A stretch of DNA of 64,000 nucleotides from Halomonas halocynthiae DSM 14573 (GCF_000425725.1 NZ_KE384441.1:339176-403175); one strand, 5' to 3'. Shown: positions 52,510-61,833, counted from the first letter of the stretch. Notes: generated by a model from the letters alone, not told the origin. Program-made: numbers and translations.

Positions 52510-53598
52510 ATGGACGTGTGGACTCTGTGGGGGCGAACCTCGACGGCAGGTGAAGAGGCGCAATGCCTAAGCGCTCCTTCAGGTTATTGGCAGTTCAGCA
52601 TTGGCGCTGTGAGTGTATTGATTGAGCGCAGAGGGCTGTGGGTTAGTGGGCTGCTGTTGTCTGTATTACTGCTCGCATCGCTGGGCTATCTTGCATTAGG
52701 CACTGAGACGCTGTCGCTAGCGGCATTGTGGCCCGCCTTACAAGGGAATGGAGATCCTTTTTCGGTTTTTATTGTTCAAGAGTTACGTTTACCACGTTTG
52801 GCAGCCGCCTGGTGGACTGGCGCTGCCTTTGCCGTGGCGGGCTGTCTGATGCAGACCCTAGCGCGTAACCGCTTGGCCACGCCTGGCATTATCGGCATTG
52901 ATAATGGCGCCACCGCTTTTGCCGTGGCTTCGGTGGTTGGGCTGGGTGTGTCTCTGGCTCCTCCTGCCATGGCACTGATAGGCAGTGCCACTGCGGCCAG
53001 CATTACCTTTGGTTTAGCCAGTGGGAATGATACCCGAGGCTACCGCTTTATTGTTGCTGGAATCGGCATTGGTGCAGTGTTCGGGGCTGTCACTCAGTTG
53101 CTGTTGTCTCAGGTTGATATTGACAGTGCGAATGCTGCCTACCCATGGACTGTCGGCACGCTCAACGCGCGGTCTTTAGGCGCTGTGAACCTGCTTTTTG
53201 CAGGGCTGTTGCTGGGGTTGCCTGCAGCGATTGCGCTTGGCCGGTCGTTATCTGGCATGCGTTTTTCTGATGCGGTGGCCGCGGGCATGGGGATTCCTTT
53301 GAAGCATCGCAGAATACAGGTGCTAACGCTTGCTGTGCTGCTTACTGCGTTGGCTGTGGCTGTGGCTGGCCCAGTCGGTATGGTGGGGCTAATTGGCCCC
53401 GAGATTGCCCGCTCGCTTTCTTCTCCGCGGGGAGTACCGCTGGTTGCTTCGGCGCTCGCTGGCGCACTGGTAATGGTATTGGCCGACCTGGTTGGTCGCT
53501 TACTGTTGGCACCTGTCGAGCTACCCGTGGGTATTGTTACGGCTCTTGTTGGCGGCCCTTGGCTGCTATGTATTCTGCTGCGGCCATCGAGGAGCTAA
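52510..53598 (+). CDS. FecCD-family siderophore permease (subunit 2)
   Basis: Inner-membrane permease of 362 aa. Signatures: LRLPRLAAAWWTGAAFAVAG, CLMQTLARNRLATPGIIGID, GPVGMVGLIGPEIARSLSSP and a PVELPVGIVTALVGGPWLLC end. The first 35 or so residues (MDVWTLWGRTSTAG...) are polar and unlike the family's core; AAGGAG 7 nt before ATG 52510 nevertheless supports this start. It is the partner of the upstream permease, and the ATPase gene follows within 9 bp. Confidence 0.9.
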   Translation: MDVWTLWGRTSTAGEEAQCLSAPSGYWQFSIGAVSVLIERRGLWVSGLLLSVLLLASLGYLALGTETLSLAALWPALQGNGDPFSVFIVQELRLPRLAAAWWTGAAFAVAGCLMQTLARNRLATPGIIGIDNGATAFAVASVVGLGVSLAPPAMALIGSATAASITFGLASGNDTRGYRFIVAGIGIGAVFGAVTQLLLSQVDIDSANAAYPWTVGTLNARSLGAVNLLFAGLLLGLPAAIALGRSLSGMRFSDAVAAGMGIPLKHRRIQVLTLAVLLTALAVAVAGPVGMVGLIGPEIARSLSSPRGVPLVASALAGALVMVLADLVGRLLLAPVELPVGIVTALVGGPWLLCILLRPSRS

Positions 53599-53606
53599 GG
53601 AGGAAC

Positions 53607-54404
53607 ATGTCTGCTCAACCGGCGTACCTACTGGAAGCCAAAGCGCTTTGTTTGGCTCATGGAAAAACAGCCGTTATCGATGCGCTGAACTTGACTCTTC
53701 CACCGGGGCGGGTAACGGCGATCGTCGGTCCTAATGGTTGTGGAAAATCAACGTTACTGGCAGGCCTGGCACGTTTGCATAGCCCGAATGAGGGAGCTGT
53801 GTGTCTTGATGGAGTGGATATTCAGCATTTGTCGGCACGAGATCTGGCCCAGCGCCTAGCCCTGTTACCACAAGAAGCCAGTGCGCCGGAGGGGCTGACA
53901 GTTGCCGATTTGGTGCGTTTTGGCCGACAGCCCCACCAGGGGTGGTTGCGCCAATGGTCGGTGGAAGACAGGCATGCTGTGGCCGAAGCGCTTTCTTCGG
54001 CAGGTCTTGACGAGCTGGCTGATCGCCCGTTAGAGGCGCTTTCCGGTGGTCAGCGGCAACGCGCCTGGATTGCAATGACCATTGCTCAACAGACTCCACT
54101 GCTGTTGTTGGATGAGCCTACGTCTGCCCTGGACCTGGGGCACCAGTTAGAGGTGTTTGAATTGATACGTTCGCTCGCGGGCCGTGGGCGAACAATTGGC
54201 GTGGTTCTCCACGACCTGGCTAGTGCTTGCCGCTACGCTGATCATCTTGTTGCCATGCGCGATGGCTGCATTGTGGCTCAAGGAGCACCAGCTGATGTGG
54301 TGACTGAAGCACTAGTGGCAGAGTTATATGGTGTCGCCTGCACCCTGCTTCATGATCCATCGACAGGCGCTCCCATTCTTACGGGGCTACGTCGGCTGCC
54401 GTGA
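53607..54404 (+). CDS. Siderophore ABC transporter ATPase (FecE/FepC-like)
   Basis: Nucleotide-binding subunit of 265 aa: Walker A GPNGCGKST, Q-loop LALLPQEASAPEGLTVADLV, signature LSGGQRQRAWIAM, Walker B LLLLDEPTSALDLGHQ and switch His in GVVLHDLASACRYADH. These are the FecE/FepC family forms. AAGGAGGAAC precedes ATG 53607; an in-frame upstream ATG at 53559 lies inside the permease gene. Energises the two FecCD permeases upstream. Confidence 0.92.
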   Translation: MSAQPAYLLEAKALCLAHGKTAVIDALNLTLPPGRVTAIVGPNGCGKSTLLAGLARLHSPNEGAVCLDGVDIQHLSARDLAQRLALLPQEASAPEGLTVADLVRFGRQPHQGWLRQWSVEDRHAVAEALSSAGLDELADRPLEALSGGQRQRAWIAMTIAQQTPLLLLDEPTSALDLGHQLEVFELIRSLAGRGRTIGVVLHDLASACRYADHLVAMRDGCIVAQGAPADVVTEALVAELYGVACTLLHDPSTGAPILTGLRRLP

Positions 54405-54485
54405 TTTTTTGCATTACGTTGTCATGTGGGTGGTCTTTGGTGGTGCAGACGGCGGGCAATCTGGAACAGTATAGGAGTGATAGGT

Positions 54486-55235
54486 ATGGGTAAGCCCATG
54501 ACAAGAGAGTTGGAGGTATTACGCACGGCCCAATTGTCGCCGCATATGCGGCGTATTACGTTAGGAGGTGATGGTCTGGCAGACTTTCCAGCAGACCAGG
54601 AAAGTGCCTATATCAAACTGATATTTCCGCGTGGTAATGGGGAAAAACCGTTGATGCGGACCTACACTATTCGGCATCAGCGCGAGAGGGAAATTGATGT
54701 GGATTTTGTTCAGCATCACCCCATGGGGCCAGCATCTCGCTGGGCTGATAATGCAATGCCGGGTGATCGTATCTTGGTTGGCGGGCCTGGTGCGAAGAAG
54801 CTGGTTCAGCAGCAGGCCGATTGGTTCTTGCTGGTGGGTGATATGACAGCGTTGCCTGCACTCAGTGTTAACCTTGCCGCGCTACCTGACGAAGCCTGTG
54901 GCCATGCGGTGATCGAAATTCTGCACCCCGCAGACAAACAGTGCCTGGTACACCCTGAAAACGTGCAAATTCATTGGGTCATTAACGCTCAGCCAAACCC
55001 TCTCGGCGCGCCTCTCTTAAACAAGGTACAGAGCTTGCCCTGGCTGAAAGGCCAGCCCGGAGTCTGGGCGGCCTGTGAGTTCGGAACGATGCGTGCGTTG
55101 CGGCGCTGGTTAAAGCAGGCGCATGAGGTGCCTAAGTCGCACATGTATGTGTCGAGTTACTGGAAAATTGGCCAGACTGAGGATGGACACAAGCTGGCCA
55201 AACAGCAGGATACGATGGCTGAGTCGGTGAGTTAG
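54486..55235 (+). CDS. Siderophore-interacting protein (ferric-siderophore reductase, ViuB/YqjH-like)
   Basis: Cytoplasmic flavoprotein of 249 aa that removes iron from imported ferric siderophores by reduction. FAD-binding RTYTIRHQ near residue 60, VDFVQHHPMGPASRWADNAM, PGDRILVGGPG, then LLVGDMTALPALSVNL and the C-terminal VWAACEFGTMRALRRWLKQA with HMYVSSYWKIGQTEDGHK match the ViuB/YqjH family. It is the last gene of the iron operon, 81 bp after the ATPase, and its stop overlaps the convergent mutarotase gene by 4 bp. Confidence 0.9.
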   Translation: MGKPMTRELEVLRTAQLSPHMRRITLGGDGLADFPADQESAYIKLIFPRGNGEKPLMRTYTIRHQREREIDVDFVQHHPMGPASRWADNAMPGDRILVGGPGAKKLVQQQADWFLLVGDMTALPALSVNLAALPDEACGHAVIEILHPADKQCLVHPENVQIHWVINAQPNPLGAPLLNKVQSLPWLKGQPGVWAACEFGTMRALRRWLKQAHEVPKSHMYVSSYWKIGQTEDGHKLAKQQDTMAESVS

Positions 55236-56152
55236 GCTGTGTCGTCGCCGTCGTGTTGCGGCAGTTTGCTGTCCAGAGACAGGGTCGTGCCTAGCAGGTG
55301 TTGAGCACCGGGCACCAACCAGACTGGGTCAAGGCGCGTGTTGGCTGATTCAACGCAAAGAAAATGTCGCGCTGCTTCAGGTGAGGTGTCGGAGGGCGGC
55401 TGTTGCGCAGGGTGCCAGATAACGGCAGAGTCGCTGTTTTGGCGGGCGACTCGTAGGCGCTTTCTGCCATCATCCAGAATCAGTTCAGCGTTGGTGTGGT
55501 AAATGCGGTCAAGCCCACCACATACGGCGAGTTCGCCAACCTGCTCGCTTTGTGAAAAATCGTTGTGTTTATCCAGGTAGCGTGCCCCAGCAAGGCCTTT
55601 GATCTGGCAGGCAAAGGCATCGGCTACGGCTAGGTAGCTGTGTAGAGCGCCAGTTAGCTTCACGGGGGTTTCGCCGACATGCTCTGTAATTAACTCGACA
55701 TGCAGGCGCTGGGCATTGGCCTGTATCAGCGCACGAGGCGTTAGTTGAGAGTGCAGGCGCTCAACGGGAGACAGGTGCAGCTCAACGCCATCTTCATGTG
55801 GGTCTGCTGCGTCTAAGCGCCACTCAGCCAAGCGTGCGGGGCCATGCATTGGGCCTGAACGATCGGGTGACTCGTCAGCGGTGCGCTCGTCGGCAAACCA
55901 CGGCCAGCACAATGGAATACCGCCGCGAATGGCACCGGGTAACGCCTGTGGTGTCGGTGTTACCCACAGCCAGCCACCAAGCGTGCTGTTAGACGGCGAC
56001 GCGGGTAAATAATGCAGCACTTGGGCGCCTTGAAGAGATACCGCCAACTGGCCCCAGGGTTCATTGGCCAGCCACACTTGCCGTCCTTCCCAGTGTGCGA
56101 AACGCTGGCCGTCGGTGCCATCAATCAGCACTTGCAGGCTGTGTGGAATCAT
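55232..56152 (-). CDS. yeaD: D-hexose-6-phosphate mutarotase (YeaD-like)
   Basis: Aldose-1-epimerase superfamily protein of 306 aa that interconverts anomers of hexose-6-phosphates. Motifs: GAQVLHYLPAS, IRGGIPLCWPWFAD with the family's GIPxCWPWF run, GPMHGPARLAEW (catalytic His), and LTGALHSYLAVAD. The C-terminal part has the AVIWHPA and FLCVESAN motifs. ATG 56152 has AAGGATTAAGG upstream; a start at 56191 is less likely. Last gene of the argE-GATase-FUSC run. Confidence 0.82.
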   Translation of the reverse strand: MIPHSLQVLIDGTDGQRFAHWEGRQVWLANEPWGQLAVSLQGAQVLHYLPASPSNSTLGGWLWVTPTPQALPGAIRGGIPLCWPWFADERTADESPDRSGPMHGPARLAEWRLDAADPHEDGVELHLSPVERLHSQLTPRALIQANAQRLHVELITEHVGETPVKLTGALHSYLAVADAFACQIKGLAGARYLDKHNDFSQSEQVGELAVCGGLDRIYHTNAELILDDGRKRLRVARQNSDSAVIWHPAQQPPSDTSPEAARHFLCVESANTRLDPVWLVPGAQHLLGTTLSLDSKLPQHDGDDTA

Positions 56153-56208
56153 AACCTTAATCCTTCTATTGTGCCGTTCACGTATTGCCAACGGTCAGTG
56201 GTCAGAAT

Positions 56209-58146
56209 TTACGTGGGTGACGCGGCTTTCAGTGCCGCTAACTGGCGAGAAAGCGTGTTGATATTTTCAATAATCCCATTAAGAAATGGGTTGTCTGAGG
56301 GGGGCTCGCTTGCTTTCAGCCGGTGATGATCGGTAGTTATCATCTGCATATGCGTTGCCAGTAACTCGACACACTGGTGATCAAGTGGTGACTCATCTGG
56401 CCGTGTGTTTTCAATATAAATGGTGATGCGGTCAGCAAGACGTTCCGTTGCCACAATCACGGGAAACCATTGCGCGGCTTCTTTGTTAGCCGGGGGTGGT
56501 TCAGACAGTTGCCTTTGCAGCTGTATACGCAGGTTAGAGAGTTTGCTGTAGACCTCAAAACGCAGGCTCTTTGATGCATCCGGGTCAGCACGACAAGCCA
56601 TCAAGAAATAATCAGACATCGTCTTCATTGCAATAGTGTAAGCACCTGATAACTGCTTTTCATGGGTTTTTGGCCAAATAAAATAGCCAAAAATCAAAAC
56701 AATTCCACCGCCGATTGCGGTATCTGTCAGTCGCTGCCCCGCATAGTTAATAGTCGCCGTGCCTGGTGCCACCAAGTCGACAAGAATTAATACCAGCGGT
56801 GTAATAAAAACAGACAGCAAGGCATACGATTTCAGCATGGCCCAAGGCATGCAGCTTGCCAGTATAACCAAGGCTATTAGTAGCGCAGAGCCCTTAGGAA
56901 TTACCATCAACATGACTGTGCCGATAATGACTCCGATAGTTGTGCCAAGTGTGCGCAATACTGCTCGCACAAATACCGAGCCAAGTTCCGGTCTCATGAC
57001 CAGCGATACGGTCAGCGGAACCCAATACCAATGATTGCTGTGAACAACAAACTGTGCGGAAAAAGCCAGCCCCATACAGAGGGCCAGTTTGGCGGCAACG
57101 CTAATAACCTCAGGGCCAACAATTAAGTGACTTAAGGCTAAGGCTGGGGTTCGATGTCTGGCTGAAAAAGGCGCTATAGGTGCGGTTTGTGAAGAGGTGT
57201 GGTTTTTCAACGAGCCTGCAACAATGAGGCTATCAGACAAGTCGATGATTCGCTCACCCAGTCGGCTATCAGGCAACTGGGTAGCCGGGCAGGCAGGTAG
57301 CCTATGGTGGTGTTGAACTGACTGAGCTGCCGCTTGTAACCAGCTTGCTGCGGCTGATAGGTGTTTTGTGTTGTTATTTGCCAGCACAGAAGAAAATATT
57401 GCGTCACCTGCCTGAAGAATATCAGCATTGATTTTATTTTCTTTTGAGCGAGTCGTATTAGCAGAGCGATGGTCTAGCAACATGCCATACAGCACGTTGT
57501 ACTTGTCGATAGCCACGCGCCTTTTTTCTTCAATGGCTTTGTTGTCTGCCTCACGTTTGATACCAGAAGAACGTGCCGCTGCCAATGCCGATAATGCTGA
57601 GAGGTATTCGGCGAGTTGTTGGCGCTGAGGGCGTCTTTTATCTATCAGTGCTTCAGTAGCAAGCAGCAGTGCATAAAAGAGGGTGCCCAGCAGAAACAGG
57701 CCGCTTATCTTCCAGAATGCAATGACAGCATGAAGCTCTGGTGCCAGACCATAGGTTACCGATGCGGTAAGTAATGCCTGTAATGTGCCCTTGGAATAGG
57801 CCGCGCCATAGCTGTTGACAATGCCTGCAATGAAAGCCAAGAAGCTTAGGATAATAATTGCGGTAATTGATGGAAGAAACCACAAATAGCCGGCCAGAAA
57901 ACCCAAACACCCGATAAGTGAAGAAATAAACGTATTTCGAAACAGCGAACGATAAGACCCGACTCCCTCGCCAGAAGACTGAAGCATGACAGCGATTGCC
58001 ATCCACATGAAAATCAACGCATGGTCAGTAAAATAGCCCAGCGTCAGAGGTATGCCTAGGCCAAGGCTGATACGCACACTGCGATTAACCGGCCACTTGG
58101 CCGGTGTTAGTTTAAGTAGGTTTTTCAGCCACATATCGTTAGCCAC
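56209..58146 (-). CDS. FUSC-family membrane protein (aromatic-acid efflux/fusaric-acid resistance type)
   Basis: Inner-membrane protein of 645 aa with two clusters of hydrophobic helices. The N-terminal cluster (about 25-170) starts VRISLGLGIPLTLGYF, and the second (about 370-495) contains LALCMGLAFSAQFVVHSNHW and VRAVLRTLGTTIGVIIGTVM. Each is followed by a soluble domain. This is the duplicated YccS/FUSC arrangement, related to AaeB efflux pumps; cargo unknown. GTG 58146 overlaps the amidotransferase stop by 8 bp; ATG 58134 is an alternative. Codes for the third protein of the argE-led run. Confidence 0.8.
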   Translation of the reverse strand: MANDMWLKNLLKLTPAKWPVNRSVRISLGLGIPLTLGYFTDHALIFMWMAIAVMLQSSGEGVGSYRSLFRNTFISSLIGCLGFLAGYLWFLPSITAIIILSFLAFIAGIVNSYGAAYSKGTLQALLTASVTYGLAPELHAVIAFWKISGLFLLGTLFYALLLATEALIDKRRPQRQQLAEYLSALSALAAARSSGIKREADNKAIEEKRRVAIDKYNVLYGMLLDHRSANTTRSKENKINADILQAGDAIFSSVLANNNTKHLSAAASWLQAAAQSVQHHHRLPACPATQLPDSRLGERIIDLSDSLIVAGSLKNHTSSQTAPIAPFSARHRTPALALSHLIVGPEVISVAAKLALCMGLAFSAQFVVHSNHWYWVPLTVSLVMRPELGSVFVRAVLRTLGTTIGVIIGTVMLMVIPKGSALLIALVILASCMPWAMLKSYALLSVFITPLVLILVDLVAPGTATINYAGQRLTDTAIGGGIVLIFGYFIWPKTHEKQLSGAYTIAMKTMSDYFLMACRADPDASKSLRFEVYSKLSNLRIQLQRQLSEPPPANKEAAQWFPVIVATERLADRITIYIENTRPDESPLDHQCVELLATHMQMITTDHHRLKASEPPSDNPFLNGIIENINTLSRQLAALKAASPT

Positions 58147-58945
58147 GCTTTGGAAGAAAGGGTCTTATTTCTGCTCGGCTCGGTATTTCCAGCGCTGCTT
58201 TTCTCTTGCTGAGGTTAAGGCTGCACATGAGTTCGGCAAACCGGACCAGTAAGCTGGCAGACTGCGGCGTTTCTTGAACGTCGTGCAGTAGCTGCTCGGG
58301 GTTTTCGCCTTGCTGGCGCATGGCGTCGGTTTGGCGCATCAGGTAAGCGCGCATGACAGCAGCGTTAAACTCGGGATGAAACTGAACACTCCATTGCCTG
58401 GGGCCATAGCGTAGCGCCTGATTAGCATCAAACTCATTGGCAGCTAGTACGCTGGCATCGCTGGGTGCTGTGAGGACTGACTGGGCATGGGTTAGCTGGG
58501 CGACAAAGGGCGTTGGCAGTATGCCTAGCAGTGGGTCATGACGACCGGCGTCGGTTAGCATGATATGTCGACTGCCTGACTCCCGCCCAGCTGGATTATA
58601 GTCGCTGACGCCGTCAAACGCAGAGGCCATCAGCTGGTGGCCATAGCACACACCGAGCATGGCGATATTACGTTGGCGAACGTGTCTCAGCCAGGGTTTG
58701 AGTGCCTCGCTCCAGGGTTCGGCATCGCTCACCATGGCATGAGACCCAGTAATGATGAGGCCGTCTTTATCGTTCAACGCAGGCGGCTCGCCATCATAAC
58801 GGGCGTCGTATACAGCAAGCTCCAGTTCAGGGTGGCTGTCAGCCAGAGGGCTTAGTGCAGCAAGAAAGCGTGCGTCGAAATCACCGTGGTCGGCAACTAC
58901 CTCGGGAAAGGCGTCACCGGTTTTGATAATCCATAACGTTGGCAT
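58139..58945 (-). CDS. Class-I glutamine amidotransferase-like protein
   Basis: Glutamine amidotransferase domain protein of 268 aa. The nucleophile elbow GVCYGHQLMASA holds catalytic Cys, and WSVQFHPEFN supplies His-Glu. Such free-standing proteins resemble GMP synthase-like or YfeJ-type amidotransferases and their donor/acceptor is unknown. It begins 1 bp after the argE stop and ends overlapping the FUSC gene, so all are transcribed together. Not closely similar to the PuuD-type amidotransferase at 61.1 kb. Confidence 0.82.
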   Translation of the reverse strand: MPTLWIIKTGDAFPEVVADHGDFDARFLAALSPLADSHPELELAVYDARYDGEPPALNDKDGLIITGSHAMVSDAEPWSEALKPWLRHVRQRNIAMLGVCYGHQLMASAFDGVSDYNPAGRESGSRHIMLTDAGRHDPLLGILPTPFVAQLTHAQSVLTAPSDASVLAANEFDANQALRYGPRQWSVQFHPEFNAAVMRAYLMRQTDAMRQQGENPEQLLHDVQETPQSASLLVRFAELMCSLNLSKRKAALEIPSRAEIRPFLPKRG

Positions 58946-58946
58946 G

Positions 58947-60104
58947 TCAGTTATCCATTACCAGTCGGCTACCCAGTTTGCGCATGAAATCGCTGGCGGC
59001 CAGAAGTTGTGTCTGTTCGATGTACTCATTTGGCTGATGCGCCTGAGCGATACTCCCCGGACCGCAGATTACCGTCGCGAGTCCCTGGCGCTGAAACTGG
59101 CCAGCTTCAGTCGCATAGGCCACGGCGCTTGTGGGCTGATCGCCCAGTAGCTCGGTACATAGCGCGAGTGCCTGTGTGTTGTCTCGGTTGGCCAGTGCTG
59201 GCACGGTATCGACAAGGCGCTCAGTATGAATTTGGCAGTTTGGTGAGCGGGTCTGCATGTCGGCTTCCAAGGTTGCTGCGTAGTTGCTCACTCGGGCCAG
59301 AAGATCGTCGAAGTGGTCGCTTGGGAGGTGGCGAATTTCCCAGTCAAACTGGCATTCGCGAGCCATGATATTGATTGCCGTGCCGCCTTGAATTTTGCCG
59401 ACATGCAAGCTGGAATGTGCCACGTTGAATGCGTCGTCAACGCGGCCTTCGGTGCGCAGTTCAGCCATTATGTCTTCGATGCGAGTGACCAAGCGGGCGG
59501 CCACATGAATGGCTGACACTCCTTGGTTCACTTGGCTGGAGTGAGCTTCCAGGCCAGTGACGGTGGTGCGCAGATTAGTGCTGCCTTTTTGTGCGACTAC
59601 CGGCTGCATTAGGGTTGGCTCACCGACAATAACGGTGGCTGGGCGAGGGTGGTCACGCATTAAATGCTCGATCATGCGCGGTGCGCCAAGGCAGCCGACT
59701 TCTTCGTCGTAGGAGAGTGCTAAGTATATTGGCTTGTTTAGCTCCAGCATGACCCAGCGAGGCACCTCGGCCAGCGCACAGGCAATAAAGCCTTTCATGT
59801 CGCAGGTGCCGCGCCCATACAGATGACCATCACCGCCATCGGTAAGTGCGAAGGGGTCGCTAGACCACGGCTGACCATCCACGGGGACCACATCGGTATG
59901 GCCTGAAAGAACCACGCCACCCTCAACCGCGGGGCCAATACGCGCTAGCAGGTTGGCCTTGCGGCCGTCATCATTGGCCGTTCTCCATGACTCTACGCCA
60001 TGGCGTTTTAGCCACTGCTCAATAAAATCAATTAGCTCCAGGTTAGAGTCACGCGATACTGTGGCAAAGCCCACCAGGCGTTCAAGCATCTCGACGGCGG
60101 TCAT
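58947..60104 (-). CDS. argE: Acetylornithine deacetylase
   Basis: M20-family metallohydrolase of 385 aa that converts N-acetylornithine to ornithine plus acetate. Metal ligands and catalytic residues: GVVLSGHTDVVPVDGQPW (His, Asp), YGRGTCDMKGFIACAL (Asp), LSYDEEVGCLGAPRM (Glu-Glu), VIVGEPTLMQPV, and AHQPNEYIEQTQL (His) at the end. ATG 60104 (MTAVEMLERL) has AAAGGAAAA upstream. A longer in-frame reading to 60719 exists but is a low-complexity region with no homology and a different gene on the other strand. Confidence 0.9.
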   Translation of the reverse strand: MTAVEMLERLVGFATVSRDSNLELIDFIEQWLKRHGVESWRTANDDGRKANLLARIGPAVEGGVVLSGHTDVVPVDGQPWSSDPFALTDGGDGHLYGRGTCDMKGFIACALAEVPRWVMLELNKPIYLALSYDEEVGCLGAPRMIEHLMRDHPRPATVIVGEPTLMQPVVAQKGSTNLRTTVTGLEAHSSQVNQGVSAIHVAARLVTRIEDIMAELRTEGRVDDAFNVAHSSLHVGKIQGGTAINIMARECQFDWEIRHLPSDHFDDLLARVSNYAATLEADMQTRSPNCQIHTERLVDTVPALANRDNTQALALCTELLGDQPTSAVAYATEAGQFQRQGLATVICGPGSIAQAHQPNEYIEQTQLLAASDFMRKLGSRLVMDN

Positions 60105-60510
60105 GGGGTTTTCCTTTGATGAAGTTAACGGGAGACTATCACGCGGCGCGGGGCGTTGTCGGGGCGACTGGTGACGATACAATAGCGTAATGACTCGGCT
60201 GAAGCGGGGGAAGTTCAGCCGTGGATAGTCACCGTTGTTAGAAGCAGCGAGTAGAAACTGAGCCAAAGCTAAATGATGACGCCAGCACGGCATGAATGGA
60301 ACCTTTGCTCCACGTGACAGCGCTGCCTGTAGCGCTAACTGGCGGAGCAGGTTGCCCACCGCGAGCCGACACGCCTGGCTGACCGTTTGGCATCGCGGCG
60401 CAGCGGTTGGACGAGGTAGAATAGACGTTGGTGTTATGAGTTTCTCAGTGCTTTCTTTCTTCTTTTTCCTTTCTTTCTGCTGACGTAATAGCCTGTTGCG
60501 AGATCTGTTA
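60105..60510. other. Divergent intergenic region between argE and the DUF1415 gene
   Basis: About 400 bp without a credible gene. Open frames run through it on the minus strand but give low-complexity, non-homologous protein. Its most visible feature is a 28-nt pyrimidine-only tract (60451-60478, CTTTCTTTCTTC then TTTTTCCTTTCTTTCT) just before the DUF1415 gene. Confidence 0.4.
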
Positions 60511-61056
60511 ATGAGCCAAACTGCTGCCTGTCCACTTGCCGCGTCCCGTGCCTGGGTCGAGTCTTTTGTTGTTAAACATGATATTTGTCCGTTTGCCAAG
60601 CGGGAGCTTGAGCATAACTCCGTTCGTTTTGTGGCACTGCCTGCCAGTGACCCTGTTGAAGCGATGCAAGGGCTAATCGAGGAATGTCGGCGGCTGGATA
60701 GCGAGCCTGACATACACACGACCTTGATTGTGTTGAGTGACGGCGTGAATGACTTTGACGATTACCTTGACTTACTCGGGCTGGCCGAAGCGCTGATGGA
60801 GGACCAGGGCTATGACGGCACCTACCAGCTAGCCAGTTTCCACCCTGATTATTGCTTTGACGGTGTTGAGGAAGACGATGCCGCTAACTACACCAATCGC
60901 TCGCCGTGGCCCATGTTTCATATCTTGCGTGAAGCGAGTATCGAAGGTGCGTTGAAACACTACCCTGACTCAGAAAATATCCCTCTGCGTAACGAACAGC
61001 AAATGCGCGACATTGGACGCCAACAGTTAGCTGAGTGGCTGCACGCGTTGCGTTAA
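60511..61056 (+). CDS. DUF1415 family protein
   Basis: Protein of 181 aa with the conserved DUF1415 pattern: WVESFVVKHDICPFAKRELE near the start, TTLIVLSDGVNDFDDYLDLL in the middle and YQLASFHPDYCFDGV followed by TNRSPWPMFHILRE near the end. Function unknown. ATG 60511 is preferred over TTG 60496. The gene is convergent with the PuuD-type amidotransferase gene, with about 65 bp between stops. Confidence 0.8.
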   Translation: MSQTAACPLAASRAWVESFVVKHDICPFAKRELEHNSVRFVALPASDPVEAMQGLIEECRRLDSEPDIHTTLIVLSDGVNDFDDYLDLLGLAEALMEDQGYDGTYQLASFHPDYCFDGVEEDDAANYTNRSPWPMFHILREASIEGALKHYPDSENIPLRNEQQMRDIGRQQLAEWLHALR

Positions 61057-61122
61057 ATGTCATTCGGCGCAGTTTACTCGGCTCAGTGAGAAGGTCGTGT
61101 TAAACAAGGCAAAGGCAGCGTT

Positions 61123-61833
61123 TCAACCGAGAGTGGGGTGCTGTTGCAATGCGGCATCAACCAAGGCGCGAATCAGGCGCTGCTGAGGGCGATTAAAAAT
61201 CAGCCACTCCGGATGCCACTGCACACCCAGCAAAAAGTCATGGTGTCGAGACTCGATGCCCTGCACTAATCCATCTCGGTCGCGCGCGACTATCTCCACA
61301 TCATCACCTGTTTGGTCAACGGCCTGATGATGCAGGCTGTTGACACGACACCAACGCACCTTAAGGATGCGGTGTAGTTGGCTGCCATTGGTGATATCAA
61401 CGGTTTTGCGCGGCAGCACCGTGCGCCGACGTTTCAGGCCATCGTGCGTGGTATAGATATCTGGATCTAGGGTGCCGCCGAGGTGTACATTAATTAGCTG
61501 GGCACCACGACAGATGCCTAATACGGGCGTGCCCTGAGGAATGAAATGTTCGAGCAAACTCAGCTCCAGCGCATCACGCTTAGGGTCAACACGCACATCA
61601 AGCTGCACTTCGCCGCCATAAAGTGATGTCTGTATATCATCGCCACCGCCAATAATCAGCCCATCAAGCGCTGCGGGCTGTGGCCGTGAGGGCGACAGAC
61701 GTAGTGGTCGGCCGCCATGACGCCACACGGCAAACCAGTCAAACCACCAGGCAATCTGGCTTTTGCTGTCAGATGTCGTAATGCCAATGAGCGGCCTATT
61801 GTCTGGACGCGTTTGCTGATATCGACGTGTCAT
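61123..61833 (-). CDS. PuuD-type class-I glutamine amidotransferase (gamma-glutamyl hydrolase-like), coupled to an amidoligase
   Basis: Amidotransferase/gamma-glutamyl hydrolase of 236 aa. Cys nucleophile in LGICRGAQLINVHLGGTL, catalytic His and Glu in GVQWHPEWLIF, and ITTSDSKSQIAWWFDWFAVW at the start. It resembles PuuD, which cleaves gamma-glutamyl amides. Its ATG overlaps the amidoligase stop by 4 bp (ATGA), so the two proteins are almost certainly made together. One could make an amide and the other remove or recycle it. Confidence 0.82.
   Translation of the reverse strand: MTRRYQQTRPDNRPLIGITTSDSKSQIAWWFDWFAVWRHGGRPLRLSPSRPQPAALDGLIIGGGDDIQTSLYGGEVQLDVRVDPKRDALELSLLEHFIPQGTPVLGICRGAQLINVHLGGTLDPDIYTTHDGLKRRRTVLPRKTVDITNGSQLHRILKVRWCRVNSLHHQAVDQTGDDVEIVARDRDGLVQGIESRHHDFLLGVQWHPEWLIFNRPQQRLIRALVDAALQQHPTLG

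Noticed and set aside
60104..60719. Long N-terminal extension of ArgE back to 60719
   Set aside because: The extra 205 residues are low-complexity (including a Lys/Glu run from the pyrimidine tract), overlap the DUF1415 gene and have no homology; ATG 60104 has a ribosome site and the right family length.
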